Program-made: the position numbers and the translations under genes
Assembly: GCF_900129755.1 (NCBI RefSeq)
Contig: NZ_FQWT01000010.1
Span: 1-39,915, forward strand
Origin: Chryseobacterium oranimense
GTDB taxonomy: Bacteria > Bacteroidota > Bacteroidia > Flavobacteriales > Weeksellaceae
DNA: 39,915 nucleotides
Direction: 5' to 3'
In this document: one piece after another, positions 12,249 through 19,355 of the stretch
How the letters are laid out: every line of letters begins with the position of its first letter
How positions within the stretch are numbered: the stretch's first letter is position 1
The notes under the pieces: generated by a model
What the model was told of the DNA's origin: nothing
The model's input: the letters and a program-made list of their open reading frames with translations, nothing else
Database searches by the model: none

Positions 12249-12310
12249 GGTAGAGTTTATCTTCCTTGGTAAGGAAGAGGTCACGGGTTCAAGTCCCGTA
12301 GCCGGCTCTA
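12249..12310 (+). other. attP core: tRNA-Thr(GGT) 3' half
   Basis: The sequence from 12261 reads as the 3' half of a tRNA. It has an anticodon stem CTTCC/GGAAG with loop TTGGTAA (anticodon GGT, Thr), a five-base variable loop, a T-stem ACGGG/CCCGT with loop TTCAAGT, and an acceptor strand AGCCGGC plus T and CTA. GGTAGAG at 12249-12255 recalls the D-arm, but no 5' acceptor strand GCCGGCT exists upstream, so this is not a working tRNA. Phage genes lie on both sides and the integrase starts about 105 nt away. The fragment is therefore best read as the attP core, with a host tRNA-Thr gene as attB. Confidence 0.75.
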
Positions 12311-12312
12311 AG

Positions 12313-12347
12313 CGAAAGCCTTTCCCACAACGGGTTTTCGACTTTTT
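12313..12347 (+). terminator. Terminator after the tRNA fragment
   Basis: An 8-bp stem (CGAAAGCC against GGTTTTCG, one wobble) with a 12-nt loop is followed by ACTTTTTAC. It begins three bases after the tRNA-like fragment, as a host tRNA terminator would, so the region shared with the host may extend through it. Here it would separate repressor transcription from the integrase. Confidence 0.55.
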
Positions 12348-12381
12348 ACAAGACCTTAACGGAGGTAGATATTTATTGATT

Positions 12382-12405
12382 GTCAACATTAACGTCAACA
12401 TTAAA
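12382..12405 (+). repeat. Right arm-type tandem repeat of attP
   Basis: GTCAACATTAAC (12382-12393) and GTCAACATTAAA (12394-12405) form a tandem 12-bp pair in the same orientation as the left pair and share its AACATTAA core. The second copy ends 11 nt before the integrase ATG, so binding here could also regulate integrase expression. Confidence 0.6.
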
Positions 12406-12416
12406 AATCTACCAAC

Positions 12417-13667
12417 ATGAAAAAAAGAAATTCAGAGTTAATTAAACTCTTAAATGGTTGTCACAGGACCGGAGTTTATTTTTTACCAAAAGACTGTTTA
12501 GATTTTACCCAAAAATCTGACTTCCCCAAGGAATGGGCAGTTGAATGCCGTTTTTACGATCCTAAATTCAAAGACAAATACCCAAAGGGGTTTCAATACC
12601 GGAGAAAATTTTCTTCCGATTCTTTACATGTCCTGAAAAGAACCGCTATACTCTATAAGGAGTTAATGGAAGAAAGGCTAGATAAAGAACATTTTAACCC
12701 GATAACAAAGTCTATAATGAGCAATCAATCCATATATCCTGAAATGCTATTTATAGAAGCTCTTTGGGCTATAAGGGATAAGATGAACTATTCTGATGAT
12801 TATATCAAATTATCAAGGCAATTATTAAACCTTATTGAAGGCATTATTCCGGAACTTAGTTATCAGGATTTAAAAATTATTGAAACTGAAATTTTCCATA
12901 TTAAAAATATTCTGGAAAAAATTTTTACAACCGAGTCTGTATTTAATAAACACAGATCATGTTTAAAAAACATGTTTGATGAATTATTAGAATATGGCTG
13001 CGTTAAATTTAATCCGGTAGGATCTTTAAAAAAGAAAGTTGAAAATACTAAAGAAAGAGTAGTGTATAAAGATGAAATAGAGGTTTCTGCCATATTACAA
13101 TATCTGAATGATAATTACCCGACATTTTACAGATATACAAACATTTTTAGATATTCTGGAGCACGCTCTACTGAGTTATTTAGAGTTCAGAAAAAGCATG
13201 TTGATATAGAAAATCAAGAGTATAAAGTGCTTATTAAAAAGCGTAAAAAATACGAATGGGTGACAAAGGTTATTATTCCGGCTGCAATACCTTACTGGAA
13301 ACAAGTTTTGTTAGAATGTAAAAATGAAGATGACTTTCTATTTTCAGAAGATTTAAAACCTGGATTAAAACAGATCAGTTCTAAGCAAATTCAAAGAAGG
13401 TGGCGCAATAATGTAAAAATGGCTGACAATATAATTCATCCGATAACGAAAAAAGCCATCAAAGTAAATGTGGATTTTTACACATGGAAACATTTGTTCC
13501 TTGATAAGTTAGATGAGCTACAGAATAATGCTGAATTAGCTCCAATTGTTCCAATTAATTTAGCTCAGGGCATGGCAAGTCATCTTTCACCTGAAACAAC
13601 GGGCAAATATACCATAGGAAAGCAGAATAGAAATAACGAGATACTTAAAAGAATTTCTATAAAATAA
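12417..13667 (+). CDS. int: Tyrosine-recombinase integrase
   Basis: This 416-aa protein has the layout of a tyrosine integrase. The N-terminal part (about 1-100) would bind arm sites, followed by a core-binding helical domain (about 105-210) and a catalytic domain (about 215-416). Catalytic landmarks are Arg250 in YSGARSTELF, a beta-hairpin lysine region near 275, a box at FYTWKHLF (Lys358-His359), His389 in MASHLS and the nucleophile Tyr398 in GKYTIG. In the canonical box II motif, HxLRH, the conserved Arg and first His are replaced here by Lys358 and Tyr355. Such K-H forms may be usual in this Bacteroidota group. It should recombine attP (12153-12405) with a host tRNA-Thr gene. It is followed by the DUF3127 gene after five bases. 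Confidence 0.85.
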   Translation: MKKRNSELIKLLNGCHRTGVYFLPKDCLDFTQKSDFPKEWAVECRFYDPKFKDKYPKGFQYRRKFSSDSLHVLKRTAILYKELMEERLDKEHFNPITKSIMSNQSIYPEMLFIEALWAIRDKMNYSDDYIKLSRQLLNLIEGIIPELSYQDLKIIETEIFHIKNILEKIFTTESVFNKHRSCLKNMFDELLEYGCVKFNPVGSLKKKVENTKERVVYKDEIEVSAILQYLNDNYPTFYRYTNIFRYSGARSTELFRVQKKHVDIENQEYKVLIKKRKKYEWVTKVIIPAAIPYWKQVLLECKNEDDFLFSEDLKPGLKQISSKQIQRRWRNNVKMADNIIHPITKKAIKVNVDFYTWKHLFLDKLDELQNNAELAPIVPINLAQGMASHLSPETTGKYTIGKQNRNNEILKRISIK

Positions 13668-13672
13668 ACCAG

Positions 13673-13948
13673 ATGGAATTAATAGCAGTAATCAAGCGTA
13701 TTTATCCAATACAATATTTTAAAAACAATTTTCAGAAACGGGAATTTATAGTTTTAACTGAAGAAAGATTTCCTCAAAAATTGATAATTGAAGTTCATAA
13801 TCTTCGTACTGATATTGTTGATCCGTTTAAAGTAGGGGATAGGGTAAGAATCGGAATAAATATTATTGGTTGTGAATATATTGATCGTAATAATACTGTT
13901 AAATATTTCAATAATATTGTCGCTTGGAAAATAGTTCATATGACATAG
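13673..13948 (+). CDS. DUF3127-like OB-fold protein
   Basis: This 91-aa protein resembles the DUF3127 family of Bacteroidota. It has the opening MELIAVIKRIYPIQYFKNNF, the conserved QKREFIVLTEERFPQKL strand pair, VGDRVRIGINIIGCEY, and an AWKI end. The family is thought to adopt an OB fold and is often annotated near phage and DNA-processing genes; binding to single-stranded DNA is a family-level guess. It starts five bases after the integrase stop, so the two are probably co-transcribed and it may assist recombination or replication. A strong terminator follows at 13953-13981. Confidence 0.65.
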   Translation: MELIAVIKRIYPIQYFKNNFQKREFIVLTEERFPQKLIIEVHNLRTDIVDPFKVGDRVRIGINIIGCEYIDRNNTVKYFNNIVAWKIVHMT

Positions 13949-13952
13949 AATA

Positions 13953-13981
13953 AAAGCACACCTATTTGTATGGTGTGCTTT
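13953..13981. terminator. Strong hairpin terminator after the integrase operon
   Basis: A perfect 10-bp stem (AAAGCACACC against GGTGTGCTTT) with a 9-nt loop lies five bases after the DUF3127 stop. It has A's before and T's after, so it could work on both strands. It isolates the integrase operon from the MBOAT cargo genes. Confidence 0.75.
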
Positions 13982-14016
13982 ACTGTTTCCCATAATTATG
14001 ATTTATTTTAAAGTTA

Positions 14017-14024
14017 TATATTTG
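14017..14024 (+). promoter_or_regulatory. -7 box upstream of the MBOAT gene
   Basis: TATATTTG matches the Bacteroidota -7 consensus and would start transcription near 14030, with a leader of about 67 nt. No TTG occurs at the usual -33 spacing, so the promoter is weaker or activator-dependent. Together with the terminator at 13953-13981 it suggests that the cargo pair is expressed independently of phage genes. Confidence 0.4.
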
Positions 14025-14096
14025 TTTTAAATTAAATAATGAAAAATATTATCTGTATATTCGATAAAATTAATTGAAAACAAATTTATTACCCAA

Positions 14097-15530
14097 ATGC
14101 TTTTTAACTCATTAAGCTTTGCTATCTTCTTCCCAATTGTCCTTTGTATATATTGGTCTTTAAGAAAAAAATTAAAATATCAGAATTTATTATTAGCAAT
14201 AGCAAGCTGTTATTTCTATGCTTGTTGGGATTGGCGGTTTCTTTTTTTACTCATGTTTTCCATTGGTCTTGATTATATCTCAGGAATAAAAATAGAGAAC
14301 AGCAAAACAAATCGTGAAGCTAAATTCTGGCTTACCTTGAGTATTGTCATCAATCTTGGTTTCCTTGGCTTCTTTAAATATTATAATTTCTTTGTCGGAA
14401 GTTTTGCAGACCTTCTTAATGGCTTTGGCATCAAAGTAAATGTTTGGCTGCTTAATATTATACTTCCCGTAGGAATTTCTTTTTACACATTCCATGGATT
14501 ATCTTATGTGATTGATATTTATAAAAAAAGAATTAAAGCAGAAAGAAACTTTATTGATTACTCATTATTTGTTAGCTTTTTCCCCCTTCTTGTAGCAGGC
14601 CCCATAGAAAGAGCAACACATCTCTTGCCACAAATAAAAAAGGAAAGACAATTTAGCTATGAAAATGCAGTAAGTGGATTAAGACAGATTATTTGGGGGC
14701 TTTTTAAAAAAATAGTAATAGCAGATCAGTGTGCTATTTATGTGAATGATATTTTTGAATTACATTATGGATTAAATGGGAGTACACTTCTAATCGGGGC
14801 TATTTTATTCTCATTTCAGATCTATGGGGATTTTTCAGGATATTCTGATATAGCTTTAGGAACTGCCAGGATGATGGGATTTGATCTTTTGAAAAACTTC
14901 AATTACCCTTATTTCTCCCGTGATATTGCAGAATTCTGGAGAAGATGGCATATTTCGCTTTCCTCATGGTTCAGAGATTATTTATATATTCCATTGGGAG
15001 GAAGTAAAGGAGGAAATTGGATGAGAGTTCGTAATACTTTCATCATTTTTCTGGTTTCCGGATTTTGGCATGGTGCAAACTGGACATTTATTGTGTGGGG
15101 TGGATTAAATGCATTATTTATAATGCCATCAATTATTGTTAAGACAAACAGAAAAAATTTAGATGTCGCAGGTCAAAACTCTGTGTTTCCATCTTTAAAA
15201 GAGTTCTGTCAAATAATAATCACCTTTGGACTTGCCACATTTGCATGGATATTCTTTAGGTCTGATTCTGTTTTAGAAGCATTAAAATACATTCGTAGGA
15301 TGTTCAGCAGATCTTTGTTTTATTATCCTCAAAAAGATGTTCTTTGGTTATTTTCAATAATCGTAGTTTTTATAGGAATAGAATGGATTGGAAGGCGAAA
15401 CAACTTTGCAATTGAAAATATACATTCAATAAATAATCGTTTTGTAAGATGGGGGCTTTATTACTTCATTGCTGCAATGATTATTTACTTTTCTGGAGAA
15501 CAGCACACATTTATTTACTTTCAATTCTAA
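14097..15530 (+). CDS. MBOAT family O-acyltransferase (AlgI-like)
   Basis: This 477-aa polytopic membrane protein has the hallmarks of AlgI/DltB-type MBOAT acyltransferases: the opening LFNSLSFAIFFPIVLCIYW, GISFYTFHGLSYVID, GDFSGYSDIALGTARMMGFD, FWRRWHISLSSWFRDYLYIP and the catalytic His325 in SGFWHGANWTF. About ten or more hydrophobic segments are visible. MBOAT proteins pass acyl groups, usually acetyl, across the inner membrane to extracytoplasmic polysaccharides. The adjacent SGNH-like gene, three bases downstream, is the expected acceptor-side partner. Sitting between integrase and lysis genes, against the late operon, with its own terminator and -7 box, it looks like a lysogenic-conversion gene that modifies host surface sugar. 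Confidence 0.9.
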   Translation: MLFNSLSFAIFFPIVLCIYWSLRKKLKYQNLLLAIASCYFYACWDWRFLFLLMFSIGLDYISGIKIENSKTNREAKFWLTLSIVINLGFLGFFKYYNFFVGSFADLLNGFGIKVNVWLLNIILPVGISFYTFHGLSYVIDIYKKRIKAERNFIDYSLFVSFFPLLVAGPIERATHLLPQIKKERQFSYENAVSGLRQIIWGLFKKIVIADQCAIYVNDIFELHYGLNGSTLLIGAILFSFQIYGDFSGYSDIALGTARMMGFDLLKNFNYPYFSRDIAEFWRRWHISLSSWFRDYLYIPLGGSKGGNWMRVRNTFIIFLVSGFWHGANWTFIVWGGLNALFIMPSIIVKTNRKNLDVAGQNSVFPSLKEFCQIIITFGLATFAWIFFRSDSVLEALKYIRRMFSRSLFYYPQKDVLWLFSIIVVFIGIEWIGRRNNFAIENIHSINNRFVRWGLYYFIAAMIIYFSGEQHTFIYFQF

Positions 15531-15533
15531 TTC

Positions 15534-16457
15534 ATGAAAAAACTTATAAAAAATATATTCCTATTTTTATTCCCTATAATTATTTGCCTGGGTATTATTG
15601 AATTTTCCTTAAGAAAGGTTCCTAATGATTATTCCTATAAAAATGACTATTTAACAAAAAATTCAGGAGAAATTGAAGTATTATATTTAGGTAGTTCTCA
15701 TATATTTTTTGGAGTAAATCCGGAATTTTCAAAATACAAAGGGTTTAATCTGGCTATGACTTCACAGGATTTATCTTTAGACTGGAAATTGTTCAATAAT
15801 TTCAAAGACTGGAAAAATTTGAAAACAATAGTAATTCCAATTGATTACATTTCCTTATATTCTAAATTAGAATATGGAATTGAAGATTGGAGAATGAAAA
15901 ACTATACTATTTATAATGATATTTCATCCAATAAATTTGAAGACCATCTTGAAATTTTTAATGGCAAATTTTCTGATAATATCAAAAGGCTAAAAAACTA
16001 TTATCAATACGGAAAAACAGACATTGATTGTAATCAGTATGGATTTGGTACACTATACAAAAGTAGCGTTAAAAATGATTTAATATCCAGTGCTAAAATA
16101 GCAGCTAAAAGACATTCTATCACCATAGATTCAGAAAAAGGGAAACGAGCTTACATTGATAATACAAAGGCAATAGAGAACTTTATTTATTATGCTAAAA
16201 AAAATAAAATAAATATATTATTTGTTTCAGCTCCAGTGACCGAGTATTATTCAAATTTAACTAAAAATGAACAACTATACACTACTTTTTCATTTTTAAA
16301 AAAGCAAATAGAAAACAATAATAATTGTCATTATTTAAATTTGATGAATGATTCTGAATTTAACGATGGATATTTTTTTGATGCAGACCATTTAAATAAT
16401 CTTGGCGCCAAAAAATTTACTATTAAGATAGACTCTGCGATACAAAATATCCCTTAA
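15534..16457 (+). CDS. SGNH-hydrolase-like partner of the MBOAT protein
   Basis: This 307-aa protein has an N-terminal membrane anchor (NIFLFLFPIIICLGIIEFSL, about residues 7-26) and an SGNH/GDSL-like extracytoplasmic domain. Block I is LGSSHIFFG (Gly53, Ser54, Ser55, His56) and the C-terminal catalytic pair is FDADHLNNLG (Asp283 and His286). This matches the AlgJ/AlgX- or DltD-like proteins that take acyl groups from an MBOAT partner and place them on polysaccharide. It starts three bases after the MBOAT stop, so the two form an operon. Identity to a specific family is uncertain, as the middle of the protein is not familiar. Confidence 0.75.
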   Translation: MKKLIKNIFLFLFPIIICLGIIEFSLRKVPNDYSYKNDYLTKNSGEIEVLYLGSSHIFFGVNPEFSKYKGFNLAMTSQDLSLDWKLFNNFKDWKNLKTIVIPIDYISLYSKLEYGIEDWRMKNYTIYNDISSNKFEDHLEIFNGKFSDNIKRLKNYYQYGKTDIDCNQYGFGTLYKSSVKNDLISSAKIAAKRHSITIDSEKGKRAYIDNTKAIENFIYYAKKNKINILFVSAPVTEYYSNLTKNEQLYTTFSFLKKQIENNNNCHYLNLMNDSEFNDGYFFDADHLNNLGAKKFTIKIDSAIQNIP

Positions 16458-16467
16458 TAATAGGGAT
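16449..16467. terminator. Small hairpin between convergent cargo and lysis genes
   Basis: A 6-bp stem (ATCCCT against AGGGAT, 7-nt loop) spans the stop codon of the SGNH-like gene, just before the end of the endolysin gene on the other strand. It lacks a good T-run, so it is a weak candidate terminator at this convergent junction. Confidence 0.3.
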
Positions 16468-16470
16468 GCA

Positions 16471-17022
16471 TTAGTTTGATAGTTCTAATATTCGTTCAAA
16501 CTCTTTTGCATAATTTGCGATAAGGTCCATTCGATCGGTGCCGTTGATACACCTTCTGGCATTTCTGTAATCCTTTTCCTTATCGTTAATATAGTCAGAA
16601 ATCTTTTTTCCTGTAAAAATCCCTGTTCTAAACCCATCAACTAAAATATACCAAGCTACTTCCGGAATCATAGTCATATCAGGGTTATTTACCAAATCAA
16701 TATTTAGTTTTTTGGAATATTTATCATAATTTTTTTCCCAAGTGAGCTGAGCATAGCCACGCCCATAGTGGGGGTAATATCTAAAGTTCATTTTTCTCCA
16801 ATTCTCTGAAGCTTTTGGAGCCTCCCTTACCGGATGAAATGTAGCACCTGTCTCATGATATACAGTTGCAAATACATATGCCCATTGCGAAACTGAATAC
16901 ATTGCAATATCTCTTTCATAAAATGATAAAAAAAGATCAATGTCTTTTACTTCCTGAATGCTTATCGATTTATCAGGATCTAAGGTTTTCCTGTATTCAT
17001 CAAAAAAAATCTTTCTATTCAT
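16471..17022 (-). CDS. GH19-like endolysin
   Basis: This 183-aa protein resembles the glycoside hydrolase 19/lysozyme-like endolysins of phages. The motif VYHETGATFHPVREAP gives His56-Glu57 and Glu67 as the likely catalytic acid and base region. YGRGYAQLTWEKNYDKYS (about residues 87-104) is the conserved substrate-cleft segment, and a Gly-Thr-Asp turn (CINGTDRMDLI) lies near the C-terminus. It has no signal peptide, so release to the periplasm would need the holin upstream. It cleaves peptidoglycan at lysis. It is the last gene of the leftward late operon and ends at the convergent junction with the SGNH-like gene. Confidence 0.8.
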   Translation of the reverse strand: MNRKIFFDEYRKTLDPDKSISIQEVKDIDLFLSFYERDIAMYSVSQWAYVFATVYHETGATFHPVREAPKASENWRKMNFRYYPHYGRGYAQLTWEKNYDKYSKKLNIDLVNNPDMTMIPEVAWYILVDGFRTGIFTGKKISDYINDKEKDYRNARRCINGTDRMDLIANYAKEFERILELSN

Positions 17023-17031
17023 TTCTATTTA

Positions 17032-17496
17032 TTAATTATTAAACAAAATGAGACCAGCAGCTCCCAAAATAACTACAGAAACACCGCCTATTTTTAATCC
17101 ATTCCAAAACCTTTTCCGCTGTTTAATTTCAGACTCTTTTTTTACCAAGTCAATTTCTGTTTTCAAGTATGAAATGTCAATTTTTAGCTGATTTTCTCTT
17201 TCTTCGGCTGCGATTTTGTCTTGTTTTGAGATTTCTAACATAGTTCCCATTGCTTCATCTTTCGCATTCAAAAGTGTTTTACTAACGGAAATAACCCTGT
17301 CTTGTTCGTTGATAAGCTGGTTTGCGCTGGAAAGTGCTGATTCTGTCTTCTGAAGCCTAGCCTTTAAATATTCGTTTTGTTTAAGCCCTTTGTATACTTC
17401 AGGGATTTGTCCCTCCGGAATATTCCTTGTATTTATATTTTGAGATAAAATCAAATTGCTCGTTAATAGAAGCAGAATTAATGTGATCGTTTTCAT
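17032..17496 (-). CDS. Spanin-like membrane protein (signal peptide, coiled coil, C-terminal span)
   Basis: This 154-aa protein has a signal peptide (MKTITLILLLLTSNLILSQN), a long charged coiled-coil region (about residues 30-125, rich in Lys/Glu/Ala) and a C-terminal hydrophobic span (IGGVSVVILGAAGLILF, about 135-151). The N-terminus has no lipobox Cys, so it is not a classical o-spanin. Its start overlaps the end of the neighbouring membrane protein gene by 98 nt in another reading frame. The ATG at 17496 is preferred because it begins the signal peptide. Its place between holin and endolysin suggests a role in outer-membrane disruption at lysis. Confidence 0.6.
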   Translation of the reverse strand: MKTITLILLLLTSNLILSQNINTRNIPEGQIPEVYKGLKQNEYLKARLQKTESALSSANQLINEQDRVISVSKTLLNAKDEAMGTMLEISKQDKIAAEERENQLKIDISYLKTEIDLVKKESEIKQRKRFWNGLKIGGVSVVILGAAGLILFNN

Positions 17497-17827
17497 TTTG
17501 TAAATTTTTAAGATCCGTGAAATTTTTATCATACATAGTTTTCATGTTAAGAATACTATTGTTCATATTCTTAAAATTGTCGTTCAGAATTCCTATACCA
17601 ATGTTTTGTTTTTCTAAAACACTTCTAAAAGAGTCGCTCTTATTATTAGCTGCCTGCTCCCGTAATTCTGATTGGTATCTTGCATTTTTTTGTTCCTCCT
17701 GAATCTTCCTTAATTCAGTAAGTTCTTTCTCATTGCTTTCTTTGAAAATGTTTCCCACTACAAAGGCAAATACCGAGATTAGCAAAACAATCAGAAAAGC
17801 GTATAATTTGTCTTTATCGATTTTCAT
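17399..17827 (-). CDS. i-spanin-like protein (N-terminal span, periplasmic coiled coil)
   Basis: This 142-aa protein starts MKIDKDKLYAF. It has one N-terminal transmembrane segment (YAFLIVLLISVFAFVVGNIF, about residues 9-28) followed by a long charged coiled-coil region rich in Glu, Gln, Lys and Asn (about 30-125). This is the layout of i-spanins/Rz-like proteins, which sit in the inner membrane with the helix in the periplasm. The ATG at 17827 overlaps the end of the holin gene by 14 nt and is preferred over the upstream start. It overlaps the next lysis gene by 98 nt in another frame, which recalls Rz/Rz1 embedding. Confidence 0.6.
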   Translation of the reverse strand: MKIDKDKLYAFLIVLLISVFAFVVGNIFKESNEKELTELRKIQEEQKNARYQSELREQAANNKSDSFRSVLEKQNIGIGILNDNFKNMNNSILNMKTMYDKNFTDLKNLQNENDHINSASINEQFDFISKYKYKEYSGGTNP

Positions 17828-18185
17828 TTTCGGAGTTTTTATCGTTAGATTCATCATCTTTATCATTTAGTTTAATTCCGGCCCGCTTAGCTGCAGTGTC
17901 GAATATTTTTAAATACCTCTTGTCCATCCAGTCCGTCAAATATTGACCTGCAAACGCTACCATAGGTAGTGAAGGATTTCGCCATTCGCTCCAATTGAAA
18001 GCCTTTAAAAGCTCTGATGCCACATAAGTCAAGCAAAGATTGATAAGCAGTACTGCTATTACATATGCTGTACTTATCTTTTGCTTGTTTTTTATGTACA
18101 CGAATGAAATATAGGCGCCGGAACCTATCAGCACCGACATGATTAATGCGAGTAGTTCGCTTATATTGTAGTTTAAGTTTTCCAT
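17814..18185 (-). CDS. Phage holin
   Basis: This 123-aa protein has two or three hydrophobic segments: LLALIMSVLIGSGAYISFVY (about residues 11-30), a basic KNKQKIS turn, AYVIAVLLINLCLTYVASEL (about 40-59) and a weaker PMVAFAGQYLTDW (about 73-85). A basic and acidic tail, KLNDKDDESNDKNSENENR, follows. Size, topology and position upstream of the spanin-like and endolysin genes fit a holin that opens the inner membrane at the programmed time. It lies 12 nt after the stop of the receptor-binding gene. The exact holin family is not certain. Confidence 0.75.
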   Translation of the reverse strand: MENLNYNISELLALIMSVLIGSGAYISFVYIKNKQKISTAYVIAVLLINLCLTYVASELLKAFNWSEWRNPSLPMVAFAGQYLTDWMDKRYLKIFDTAAKRAGIKLNDKDDESNDKNSENENR

Positions 18186-18197
18186 TCATTTTTAAAA

Positions 18198-19355
18198 TTA
18201 TTTAAAAGCATCTTTAAATCCATTCTTGTCCAAAATATCATTTAACCATACCGATGGAGTGAAATTATACAAGTGAAAACCCTGGTTGAAATTCATCTGA
18301 ATTCCAGATAATATCATTCCCAGTGAATTTGGATAATAAACTCTGCAATATATTGATGCATCTGTATATCCCTCAGGCATATCCCCATATATCTCGTGCC
18401 AAATATTTCCACTTAAATTGGGGCTATACCAAAAACGCCTTCCTTCCTGAGTACCCTTCCAACGTGATTGAACTATTATTGCATGATTATTCTTTACATA
18501 TATGAATAAAATATCATTTAACCCGGTTTTTAAATGTTCAAACTTAGTAGGATCAGCAGCATTTTCATATTTAATACGAACTAATCCACCTCCGGCAGTG
18601 TCTAATGATGCGTAAATATAACCTCCATCAAAAACAAGATTAGAAACCTGATATGGCTCTCCTGTATTTATCCAGTACACATCAAAGCCCGTTGATGAAG
18701 ATGGATTAGGAACGATTTTGCCCCAATTAGCATTTATTTCCATAGGTGTATCACCTGTACAAAACCAAAATGTATTGTCAGCAGGATTATACTCTACATT
18801 ATGTACGTGACGCGCATACAAAGGTGTCGTTTTATTAACCGGGATACTTTCTCCAAAATGATAAATGCACCTAATTGTAGCGCCAAAATCCTCGGTATAC
18901 CATATAAAACAGTTAGGTGACATGCTGTCATTTTCTGAATTATTATAATTCCCCCACATAAAAACCTCTTTGGTGCCATTATTCATTTTTTGAATGTTAG
19001 AACCATTAACGAGCGTGAAGTTATCATAATTTATGTTAGGTACATATACAGAACCGTCCAGATTGTAAACGTTAGAATAAATTAAATTTACATTATCGTT
19101 CGTAAAGGCTATCCTTTTATTATCAGCAAGTAATAATGTGCCATTTGAAAATCTATGAATAAATCTAATTTCATTAAGCTTGCTTGAGAAATCTAATATT
19201 TTGGTGTATGATATACCATAATCCTGAGAAATATGAAGTGTTTTGCCTATTAACTTATATACCCAATTTTCACTAACATGGACTATAGTGTCAAATTGTA
19301 TTTTTTTTTCTGGAACCAGGCTTCCGGAAGCTCTAAACATTGATTTTCTAGCCAT
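18198..19355 (-). CDS. Beta-propeller receptor-binding tail protein
   Basis: This 385-aa protein contains Asp-box/BNR-like motifs (ISQDYGISYTKIL at about residues 44-56; WYTEDFGATIRCI near 150). Repeated Trp/Tyr/Gly-rich strands with GGG and FWFCTGD turns fit a sialidase-like beta-propeller. It is the last tail gene before holin, a usual place for receptor-binding proteins or depolymerases. The ATG at 19355 encodes MARKSMFRAS and overlaps the upstream stop (TAATGGCTAG). An earlier in-frame ATG at 19367 would extend it by four residues. It probably binds, and may trim, host surface sugar; enzymatic activity is not shown by the sequence. Confidence 0.65.
   Translation of the reverse strand: MARKSMFRASGSLVPEKKIQFDTIVHVSENWVYKLIGKTLHISQDYGISYTKILDFSSKLNEIRFIHRFSNGTLLLADNKRIAFTNDNVNLIYSNVYNLDGSVYVPNINYDNFTLVNGSNIQKMNNGTKEVFMWGNYNNSENDSMSPNCFIWYTEDFGATIRCIYHFGESIPVNKTTPLYARHVHNVEYNPADNTFWFCTGDTPMEINANWGKIVPNPSSSTGFDVYWINTGEPYQVSNLVFDGGYIYASLDTAGGGLVRIKYENAADPTKFEHLKTGLNDILFIYVKNNHAIIVQSRWKGTQEGRRFWYSPNLSGNIWHEIYGDMPEGYTDASIYCRVYYPNSLGMILSGIQMNFNQGFHLYNFTPSVWLNDILDKNGFKDAFK

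Noticed and set aside
12249..12310. A functional tRNA-Thr gene
   Set aside because: No 5' acceptor strand or complete D-arm exists upstream; only the 3' half is intact.
12217..12420. A 67-residue rightward reading frame across the tRNA-like core
   Set aside because: It translates the tRNA 3' half and its terminator (GSSPVAGS is a typical artefact of reading through a tRNA) and ends at the integrase start.
17887..18189. A 100-residue leftward frame over the holin gene
   Set aside because: It lies in another frame of the holin gene, lacks hydrophobic segments and has no domain; the holin frame fits context and topology.
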